64,000 bases of DNA. Source: Bombyx mori. Lineage: Eukaryota; Arthropoda; Insecta; Lepidoptera; Bombycidae. The stretch spans positions 10,850,753 through 10,914,752 of the forward strand of contig NC_085135.1 in NCBI RefSeq assembly GCF_030269925.1, given 5' to 3'. Below the pieces are notes generated by a model. That model did not search any database, had not been told where the DNA came from, and was given only the letters and a program-made list of their open reading frames with translations. Below, in pieces: positions 29,303 through 37,563 of the stretch (position 1 is the first letter of the stretch; each line of letters opens with the position of its first letter). A program made the position numbers and the translations under genes.

Positions 29303-31178
29303 TTATTAATTAGTAATTAGGGTAGGCGGTACTGAGACGCGGTAACAACATAGACCGTAAAAAAAGTTATTTAAAAATATAATTTAAAGTGAATTTAGTG
29401 ATAAAAAATCGTACAAGTGGCAAATAAACTAGTGAATATGACTATATAGTGAAGACAAGGTCCCAAGTTAACGAATAATACACAAAATACTTAAAAAAAA
29501 TTAAGTTTTAACAAACGACAATCTAAGAACTTTTCCAGTTTTTTCTCGCGAATCCAGGAATTTCAATTATATTAGTGTTAATCTATGAAAGTTCCGGAGT
29601 GCAAATAAATGGAAATCGCGTAAGTTATTCCTTTTTTGGAAAAACATAACTTCTTTCCTGAATGAGTCTGCAATTTCGCCTGTCATAGAAAATAAACTGC
29701 GAAACAACGCCATCTATTAGGAAAAAGGCAAATTACGTTCGATTTACACACAAAAAAATTATATCTAGTTCTACTAGAGGACGCAACAAGTACCAAAACA
29801 AAACAAACAGACATTATGGAGGAAATTATGAAAGCCTTACAAAATATTCAAAAAGAACTGAACGCACAAAAAATAGAAATTCAGAAAAATGGCGAAAAGG
29901 TGACAGAACAAGTAACACTCAACATAACCAACAAATTAGAAGAGAAATTTACCATATTGGAAGAAAAACATCAAACCTTGAAAGAAAATGTTGAACAGCA
30001 AGAAAAAAGGATTCAATTTATGGAAAGACAAGCAAGACAAAGAAACATAATTTTCTTCGGTATCGAAGAGAGTGAGACATCCTATCATAATTTGGAGAAA
30101 AATATGTTGCAATTCATAAGTGAAAAATTGTCCTTAAAATTGGATTGTAGAGATATTCAGGAAATAAGGAGAGTGGGAAAAAAATGTGATAAACCGCGAC
30201 CAATAATTTTAACCTTTTCTACCCTTGGTTCAAAGGTCAGCATTCTCAAGCAAAGAAGATTATTAATAGATACCCAATACTACTTGAACGAAGATTACCC
30301 TAAATACATATTAGAAAAAAGGAAAGAACTACAGGAAGAAGCAAATAGAGAGCGCGAGAAAGGAAATAAAGTCACGATAAAATACGATAAACTTGTTTTA
30401 TTAAAATCAAACAACAAAAGAACACTGATGACTTCACCAGAGTCAGATCCCAATTCTCAAGCACTAGTTCGTAAAAGTACAACAAGACCCACTAAGAAAA
30501 GCAAAATAAAACAAGCAAACCCATCTATACCTAGATCAAACAGTGTCTCAGAAGGAATTCTAAAACCTAGTATTCTAAGCTATTTTAGTAAGCAATAACG
30601 TCAACACACCACATAACCAAACCAACGACAATACAACCAATAACTTACATTCATAGCAACCAACTGCTCCCTCCCTCAACGATGCAACATTCAATTAATT
30701 TCAACGAAGCAACAAAAACCATCTTCCAATCCGGCTGGTCACCGTGGAAGATCAAGACCATAACCCTCTAACGAAGATATCTCAAACTTCTTCAATAATA
30801 AGAAAATGGAACACAAACCCAAGAAATATTTCACTCAACTAAAGAGAAGAAAGATCAGCTTTACATAGTAACTTACAACGTCAGAACTTAATAAAAAACA
30901 GCGGTTATTCTTTAGAGGAGGCCTTCACCTTCACTTGAGGAGGGGTCCATGCAAACAAACTTCTATATATTTTTTTAAAAACGTTGTCTAGATTTATACT
31001 TTTGTAAGGAAACGGAAGGGAGAGAGAAGGGAAGCAAATTAAGTGAAACACGTGTAATAACATCAGTACTTTTTTTCTTCTTCTCTTTTCTTCCTTATAT
31101 ATTTTTTTTATATTATATTTAAAATATGTATGCAACCTACTATTTGTATGGAATAAAAGGCTTATTATTATTATTATT
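29303..31178 (+). mobile_element. ORF1-only LINE-like element (HAL1-like)
   Basis: The 1876-bp unit is bounded by the 12-bp repeat AGATATATCGAT (29291-29302 and 31179-31190). It has a roughly 510-bp leader, one 260-codon ORF1-type gene and a 580-bp 3' region. The 3' region ends with AATAAAA at 31152-31158 and a (TTA)n tail, the ending of a LINE with a microsatellite tail. No RT or endonuclease sequence is present. It therefore inserted as a unit carrying only ORF1 and depended on another LINE for reverse transcription, as mammalian HAL1 'half-LINEs' do. A deletion after insertion is the alternative. Confidence 0.75.
29816..30598 (+). CDS. LINE ORF1p-like coiled-coil RNA-binding protein
   Basis: The 260-residue protein starts MEEIMKALQNIQKEL and forms a predicted coiled coil over about residues 5-80, rich in Lys, Glu and Gln with heptad spacing. 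An RRM-like part follows (RQRNIIFFGIEESE near residue 80, IQEIRRVGKK near 122). A C-terminal domain (RPIILTFSTLGSKVSILKQRR, YLNEDYPKYILEKRKEL) resembles the C-terminal domain of L1-type ORF1p. The tail is basic and Ser/Thr-rich. Such proteins form trimers, bind RNA and act as nucleic acid chaperones. The frame is intact with no stop, unusual for a relic. The ATG at 29816 is the first in frame. Confidence 0.78.
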   Translation: MEEIMKALQNIQKELNAQKIEIQKNGEKVTEQVTLNITNKLEEKFTILEEKHQTLKENVEQQEKRIQFMERQARQRNIIFFGIEESETSYHNLEKNMLQFISEKLSLKLDCRDIQEIRRVGKKCDKPRPIILTFSTLGSKVSILKQRRLLIDTQYYLNEDYPKYILEKRKELQEEANREREKGNKVTIKYDKLVLLKSNNKRTLMTSPESDPNSQALVRKSTTRPTKKSKIKQANPSIPRSNSVSEGILKPSILSYFSKQ

Positions 31179-31240
31179 AGATATATCGATACAAATGCTC
31201 CACGCATAATTGCACGATTTGATTTCTCGTAGATAGGATT

Positions 31241-31733
31241 GATGCTGTGGCGCTGAGCGGTCTCGAACGCCGTGGTCCACAGGGGCTCTAATGGAAGTGA
31301 GAACTAGGACGATGCTGGGGCCTAGGCCTAAGTCGGTCAAAGTCAACAACAGTCATAGTCAGTCATTTTGACCGTGGTCCCCAGAGGCTCTGAAAAGTAA
31401 TGTTTTTTTTTTTTTTTTTTTCTCTTTCTTGCCTTTTGTTTAGGCTTATGAGGGTTTGATGCTGTGGTGCTGAGCGGTCTCGTACGCCGTGGTCCACAGG
31501 GGCTCTAAAGGACTGGGAAGGTCGATGCTGTGGCCTGGGCCTTATATTTATGACCGTGGTCCACAGAGGCTCTGAAAATAAATAGCGTAATGAAGAGCTC
31601 ACATGGGAATGATGCTGTGGCGCTGAGCGGTCTCGTACGCCGTGGTCCACAGGGGCTCTAAAGGATGTAGGTAGGACGATGCTGTGGCCTAGGCCTTATG
31701 TATTATGACCGTGGTCCACAGGGGCTCTGAAAT
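31241..31733. repeat. Minisatellite with alternating half-units
   Basis: Six related blocks each begin gatgctgtgg or a variant (31241, 31311, 31458, 31524, 31611, 31678) and end in ccgtggtccacaggggctct or a variant. They alternate between two forms, one containing cgctgagcggtctcg and one containing cctaggcctta, so the composite unit is about 120-150 bp and occurs three times. Within each block tgtgg and ccaca can pair, giving a hairpin. A T run at about 31404-31422 interrupts the first composite unit. No coding function is evident. Confidence 0.85.
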
Positions 31734-32286
31734 TGGTTCAAGGAAGGAAAATAGGATAGGGGTAATGTACAGGCTTACTTTTAATGATGGTCGACCCGTC
31801 AACAAAGACAAAGGCCAACGGCTGGATCTTACTGCTTACTGTTGATACTGATTTTCTCATAAATTGGTAAACATTTTAAGTAACTATCAGGATAGCAGTA
31901 AGAAATATAAATCGGCGCGCGGCAGGGATGGTTAAGCGGTAGTTTCCGTCATCACTCGTATTCGATTGAACTCAGTTTAGTCAATAAAACTTTTTGAATA
32001 ATAATTATTGAAACTCAACACACACAACTTTCACAATGACAGGGTAAGCCGACAGTTTCGTGCCGCATACCGACAGACTGATTGACTGCCAGAGACTTCA
32101 TTGACTGTGACGGACGGACCGTCTGATACGGACTGGATGACTGTCTGACACGGAACGCCACGACTCTGTCCACGTACCGCCATTTTATACTGTGGCGTTA
32201 CGGAGTCCACCCTACATTTTGTTATATTTATCAAAACAGCATTTCATCATTTAAAATAATAGTCAAAACAACGTCTTAATATCCAC
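31734..32286 (-). other. LTR-like non-coding sequence with a TATA box on the minus strand
   Basis: On the minus strand from about 32217 the sequence begins TGTAGGGTGG. It has TATAAAATGG (32180-32189) after a 'gtaacgccacag' block, then a run of cagtc/cagac-type short repeats (about 32040-32150), and near 31985 ttttattgacta. This is the organisation of an LTR promoter region. No second LTR or internal gene is attached, so it could be a solo LTR. The stretch 31734-31960 shows nothing recognisable. Confidence 0.35.
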
Positions 32287-32586
32287 AGATTCGGTAGAAT
32301 CTGGCGCCAAGTTCCGTTCAAAAATCCCGTTGTAAACGGAGCGCCAGACTACCGACTGTGTTTACTGTGAGCAGAACAGTTGTTTGAGGTTGCGAAATTT
32401 TATTTAATTCTACGGTACTTCTGGTTCCTAAATTGGAGATTCGGTAGAATCTGGCGCCAAGTTCCGTTCAAAAATCCCGTTGTAAACGGAGCGCCAGACT
32501 ACCGACTGTGTTTACTGTGAGCAGAACAGTTGTTTGAGGTTGCGAAATTTTATTTAATTCTACGGTACTTCTGGTTCCTAAATTGT
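32287..32586. repeat. 150-bp tandem duplication containing the long hairpin
   Basis: Two nearly identical 150-bp units start at 32287 and 32437 (agattcggtag). Each includes the hairpin seen once at 10512-10572 in the inverted copy. The duplication is present only in the copy-B flank. Confidence 0.9.
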
Positions 32587-33813
32587 ATATTATATCAATC
32601 ACTCACAACTTTATTTCACTCATATTAACTAGTTATATCAATTACAACAATTAATCTACTTGAAATTATTAATTTTATCACCACAAACTATGGCTCGCTC
32701 AAAAATTTCGATCCTGACTTTTTTCGATGTAAAAAGTGACATGCCACAGACTATAAATATTCGAGAATGGTAATCTACGGCCGCCAGGGTGCGCTGGAAT
32801 TATTCCTATTTGTAATGGATTTTATGACCTGGTAACTGAGACCTTTAAGTCATGTCTTATTTTAATTTATATTCATATTTTTATGAAAAATGATATTATG
32901 GAGTGAAATGAAATGTGATATTATGGAGTGAAATGAAATGAAGATGATTAATTTGAGACATTAATCAAATGGGATGAAATGAAATGAGATGAGATGATAT
33001 GGAATGAAATATAATCTCAGTAAAATGGTGGTGGTCGTTTACTAAGATCTCAGTGGACTTTTTGGAGGAAACCGAGAAGTTACGTACAGCGTCTTTGTTT
33101 AATTTTCCCACATTTGTGCACTTTCACAGATATTAAACAGTTAATAAACCACTATTATTACACATTTAAACCCGAAGAAACACTAAATAGACAAATTAAA
33201 ACAAATCACACAACTTCACACCTCGCGTTCCCGCCAAAAAGTCATTATTCCTACATAAACTGTAGCTTCAAGGGGATAGTTTGCAGTTCTTATTGAACGG
33301 TTTATACATTAAATAACGTTAATGTTGTTACTGTTAGTATTTTAGTTTAAGTACTGCCGAAGCAAGTACTGTTGTTACTGTTGGAGAAACAATTTTGTTT
33401 TGTAATGTAATACCGAAATACTTTACGAGATGGCGTTACAAAAAATCCCTTCCCAAAACTATAAAACCGTTGTGATTGTCTACGAATAATAAATAATATA
33501 ATAACTAATATTTATTCGTAGGTGATTGTTTAAGATGCTATGAATATTTCGGTTTTGATTTCATCAAAATAACTTGAACTTTACTATTGAATTCCGAAGA
33601 AAATTCTAGTTAAGGCTGAGTTAAGTTCAGCTTTTTATTTAAGCCTCTTACTGTAGTTTTTAAATTACATTTATGTGGATTGATGTTTCAAGGCTTTCAG
33701 ATTTTAATTTTAAATTCTGAAATAATTAAGAACAGCGTCATCTACCCTTCACATTTGAAACAAAATTTAATTCGGTTTAAATTTGTAAAAGTTGATGTTG
33801 ATTATTATTACAT
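32587..33813. repeat. Copy-B flank, reverse complement of 9248-10510
   Basis: The A+T-rich sequence matches the copy-A flank in opposite orientation, with small length differences in the ggagtgaaatgaaatg array (about 32900-32995). The 60-codon frame at 33114-33296 is the counterpart of 9765-9947. No gene is supported. Confidence 0.8.
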
Positions 33814-34033
33814 TGTAACGCAGCGTTCCGTTTCGCGGGGCAACAGCAGCCAAAGGGAATGTGACTCAGGTCCGTGCCGCGACGACCCACCCCGCGCTAC
33901 CCGCGCCCGCGCATCTGTTGCATCATTCGTACCCCCAATTAGTGCGCGCCAGACTTTGAAGCGGAATACACGCGTCCCCGGTCGATACCGGAACTGACAA
34001 CCAGAGAGTCTCATGCCAGTCGGGCACCTAACA
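33814..34033 (+). repeat. 5' LTR of Gypsy copy B
   Basis: The 220-bp LTR runs TGTAACG to CCTAACA. The outer flank attattacat matches that of copy A except for the last base. Confidence 0.9.
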
Positions 34034-34039
34034 TTAAAC

Positions 34040-34057
34040 TGGCAGCCCAAGCGCGGG
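34040..34057 (+). other. Primer-binding-site candidate, Gypsy copy B
   Basis: TGGCAGCCCAAGCGCGGG lies six bases after the 5' LTR and is identical to the site in copy A. Confidence 0.6.
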
Positions 34058-34199
34058 CCCTTTAACTAGTATTTCGGAGTGAATCTACGTAATTACGACA
34101 CGTACTCGTCGTCAGTCACGGCGTCAATCCGATTTTCAAGACGTTGAAGAAGAAATTGGTTCAACCGCGGGACCGACGCCAACATTTACCGCAAACAAC

Positions 34200-35531
34200 A
34201 TGGCGTCATTACAAGAAAGTCAAATGGCAGCATTCGAACGCCTACTCGACCGAGTTTTTGAGCATAAAACTCAACTCGAATCATCAGCAACACCGACGTC
34301 GGAGCCGACATCGCCGCCTTCCTCGACGCCCGCTCACCATTCTGGGAACTTCGCGTCATGCACGGCGCGGTTCAGCGGAGCGCCCGGCGACTCACTCGAC
34401 GGTTTCCTTGACGCGGTCGAATCATACAAAGATTGTGCTGACGTAGGACACGCCATCGCGTTACGAGGACTCTCGATGTTACTAACCGGAAATGCAGCCG
34501 TGTGGTGGCAAGGCGTTAAAGCTAGCATCACTTCCTGGGACGACGCTTTATCATCGTTACGAAGCGCTTTCGGTGATTGCAGACCGCCCCATCGAGTCTA
34601 CTTAGAGCTCTTCAAAATGTCGCAAGGACAAAGAGAGAAGACGGAGATCTTCGTTGCCAGAGCACGAGCCCTACTAGCTCGACTCCCACCTGGTGACCTT
34701 AGTGAGAAAGTTCAAATTGATATGCTTTACGGCCTTCTACACCGTCGTGTTCGTAAAAGATTAAGAAGAGACGAAATAACTTCATACGACACGTTATTAA
34801 AGAAAACGCGCCATATCGAGGACTCCATCTACGAGACCAGTCCGCCTGAATTTATTCATCATCCTCAGCGAGCGACGCCACGTTCATCGGGTAGTACCGT
34901 AGGCGAAGTTCCCACCGGTGCTTCGACTTCGCAGCATACATACGCGCGGATGACGCCGCGGAAAATATTCAACTCGGGCCCCGCTGGCGGCCCGCCACGC
35001 GACGACAGCGCTGCGCCGAGCACCGTTCGAGTCCCCGCGCCTCGCTACACGAACACTGATAATGTATCATCTACGTCGATTGTTAAAAGACTGTTCTGTG
35101 TTTATTGCAAAAAGTACGGACATATTCGTGATGAGTGTTTAAAATTAGCGTCAAAAACTAAATTCGACAACGAAAATACGCAAGCTGTATCCTCGTGTTA
35201 CGGGTGTGGTACCAAAGGTGTTACTCGGTCTCAGTGTACAAAGTGTAACGCAAGTTATTACGCCGTCGACGCTGCAAGGACCCGATCAGTCACATCCGAT
35301 TTACCTATTGGTAAAGTAAATACACAGCTGTCAAGTTCAGTGAACTCTATTCATCGCGACAGCTCGTTGTATACAGCTTGCACTTCAAACACCGTAAAGT
35401 CGTCCATTTATATTAATAATCGTAAACAATGTTTTGTTGATAATGAAAATAATTATTATCCTACCGATTTTAAGGCGATTCTTCCTCCGCGCTTTTTCGG
35501 TACTGATAACAAGGTTAGACTTCAAAATTAG
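34200..35531 (+). pseudogene. gag: Gag of Gypsy copy B, cut off by the LINE-D insertion
   Basis: The frame starts MASLQESQMAAFERLLDRVF and covers the capsid-like region, two cysteine clusters (CVYCKKYGHIRDEC near residue 300 and CYGCGTKGVTRSQC near 335) and the start of the Gag-protease spacer. It stops at the first codon of LINE-D. The Gag part itself is undamaged, so this copy could still yield a Gag with a shortened C-terminus. Copy A shows that the frame originally continued into protease. Confidence 0.85.
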
Positions 35532-35937
35532 ATTCCGATAGAGGCACCCGTCACGTGCGGACGTGCCCATCGACCACTCGATCGCCCGGCCTTTGTTCGC
35601 CCGGCTTTTGTTAGCCCGGCCATTGTTCGCGCGGCCTGTGTTCGTGGTACATCTGCCGACCAAGTGTTTTTCCTGGAAGTTTTTATTTGTTTTGTTTCCT
35701 TTCGTTATTTCTGTGTTCGTGGTACATCTGCCGACAAACTGCTTTCCTGGAAGTGTTTAATTGTTTTGTTTCTTTTTGTTATTTCGGTTTTGTTGTGTTT
35801 TTTTCTTTGTCCTGTAGTAATCGCGCCGCATCGCCACCTGTGTTCAATAGAACCGCTCAGGTCCGAGAAGTTGGGGCCTCGCCGCAAGGCGAGTGTTGTC
35901 AAGACCCAGGGCCGCCCCACCTGGGCACTCAGCGATC

Positions 35938-37560
35938 ATGGACGCTGTATTCGCGGAGTTCCTCCGACTTCGTCATCCACAGCTCGCCTCAGAGTTTCTG
36001 GCTTTCAAGGCCAATCACACTGCGAGCTCTCTCGAAGACTCCGCCGTGCTCGCTGCTCCTGCGTCGCCTGTACCTGCGTGCAAAGCTTCTACATCGAGCA
36101 CCGCAGCCTCCGTCGTGCCTGCCGTTCCCGCGTCGCCTATACTGGCGAGTAAAACTGCTGCGTCGTTCGCCGTGGCCACCGTTCCAGCTGTGCGATCATC
36201 CGCGGCCTCCGTCGCGCCCTCCAAAACACCTGCTCGTAGGTCACCTGCGCCCGCCTCCTCGTCCTCCGACTCTGACTCGGAGATGGAGGTCGACCTCGCC
36301 CCCGCCTCAACGACGGATGGATTTACCCTGGTACAAAAGAGTAAGAAGCGTGCCGCGGAGTCTCGAGCTCCCGCGGCCGCTAAAATTAGCAAAGCCGCGA
36401 ACGCGTCGCGCCCCCGCTCCCAGACTCCCGTTGCGCCTCCAGCCCGTGCCAGTCCGTCGCCGCGTCCGGTGGCACAAAATAAAACCCAGTCCCCTCCTCC
36501 GGTAATCCTTCAAGAGAAGGCAGCTTGGGATCGAGTTTCCCTGGCCCTTAAGGCCAAAAATATCAATTTCACGAATGCCCGTAACCTCGCGAACGGCATC
36601 CAAATAAAGGTGCATTCATCTGATGACCATAGGGCCCTCACCTCTTACCTCCGTAAGGAGCGTATAAGCTTCCACACTTATACGCTTCAGGAGGAGCGCG
36701 AACTCCGCGTTGTAATACGCGGAATCCCTAAAGAGTTAGATGTAGAGCTCGTAAAAGTCGACCTGTTAGAACAAGGCCTACCAGTGAATTCTGTGCACCG
36801 TATGCACACCGGTCGCGGTAGGGAGCCATATAATATGGTTCTAGTCGCTCTCCAGCCTACCCCCGAGGGTAAGAAAATCTTTAACACACAGACCGTCTGT
36901 AGGCTCTCTGGTATCGCTGTCGACGCCCCCCATAAAAAAGGCACTCCTAGCCAGTGCCATAACTGTCAATTGTATGGGCACTCTTCCCGTAACTGTCACG
37001 CGCGCCCCCGATGCGTCAAATGTTTAGGCGATCACGCCACGGCCCTATGCACTCGCGATCAAAAAACCGCGACGGAACCGCCTAGCTGCGTCCTGTGTCG
37101 AACACAGGGTCACCCCGCAAATTACAGCGGATGCCCCCGAGCCCCGAAAATAAATCGCCGCGTCGCCCGCCGAAACCGCCTCCGAGCTTCCGGCCCAGAC
37201 ATCAAAGCCTCGGCACCCTCTGCGTCGCAGGCTAAGCCAGCGTTCGTTCCGGCGGCGGTGCCCAGTGTCTCGGCCTGGGCGAAACCGCTGCCGTACACGA
37301 ACACGGCTACAACTCCCTCCTCCGCGGTTCGTCCCGCCCCCGCGACTCGTCCCTCTCCCGCGACTTGCCCTCCGACCGCGTCCGAAAATCTCGCTTTAGC
37401 GATCGACTTCTTTCAGTCGATCAACTTTCAGCGCGTTAACGCTTTGGGCGACGCCATTCGCGCTGCCTCCACTGCACAACACTTTATCGCCGTTGTGCAA
37501 GAATACGCCGACGTATACGCGTCATTAAATACGTACGTCCTCCCCTCACTCCGCCGGTAA
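35938..37560 (+). CDS. LINE-D ORF1 protein, Jockey-type Gag-like
   Basis: I prefer the ATG at 35938 (MDAVFAEFLRLRHPQLASEF); an upstream in-frame ATG at 35893 would add 15 residues. The first 200 residues are Ala/Pro/Ser-rich with an acidic SDSDSEMEVD patch. A conserved domain follows (residues about 220-340, NINFTNARNLANGIQIK, VVIRGIPKELD) that fits the PRE_C2HC region of Jockey-type ORF1 proteins. Three zinc knuckles come next: CHNCQLYGHSSRNC, CVKCLGDHATALC and CVLCRTQGHPANYSGC. The protein binds element RNA. Copy D2 carries the same gene at 56032-57699 with few changes. Confidence 0.88.
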   Translation: MDAVFAEFLRLRHPQLASEFLAFKANHTASSLEDSAVLAAPASPVPACKASTSSTAASVVPAVPASPILASKTAASFAVATVPAVRSSAASVAPSKTPARRSPAPASSSSDSDSEMEVDLAPASTTDGFTLVQKSKKRAAESRAPAAAKISKAANASRPRSQTPVAPPARASPSPRPVAQNKTQSPPPVILQEKAAWDRVSLALKAKNINFTNARNLANGIQIKVHSSDDHRALTSYLRKERISFHTYTLQEERELRVVIRGIPKELDVELVKVDLLEQGLPVNSVHRMHTGRGREPYNMVLVALQPTPEGKKIFNTQTVCRLSGIAVDAPHKKGTPSQCHNCQLYGHSSRNCHARPRCVKCLGDHATALCTRDQKTATEPPSCVLCRTQGHPANYSGCPRAPKINRRVARRNRLRASGPDIKASAPSASQAKPAFVPAAVPSVSAWAKPLPYTNTATTPSSAVRPAPATRPSPATCPPTASENLALAIDFFQSINFQRVNALGDAIRAASTAQHFIAVVQEYADVYASLNTYVLPSLRR

Positions 37561-37563
37561 TCA

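Noticed and set aside
31241..31733. Regularly spaced repeats resembling a CRISPR array
   Set aside because: The units are long, imperfect and alternate in two forms, spacing is irregular, and the genome is clearly eukaryotic. It is a minisatellite.
31960..32217. Assigning the TATA-containing sequence to a named solo LTR
   Set aside because: Only one copy is present in the window and its ends are not fixed by a target-site duplication.
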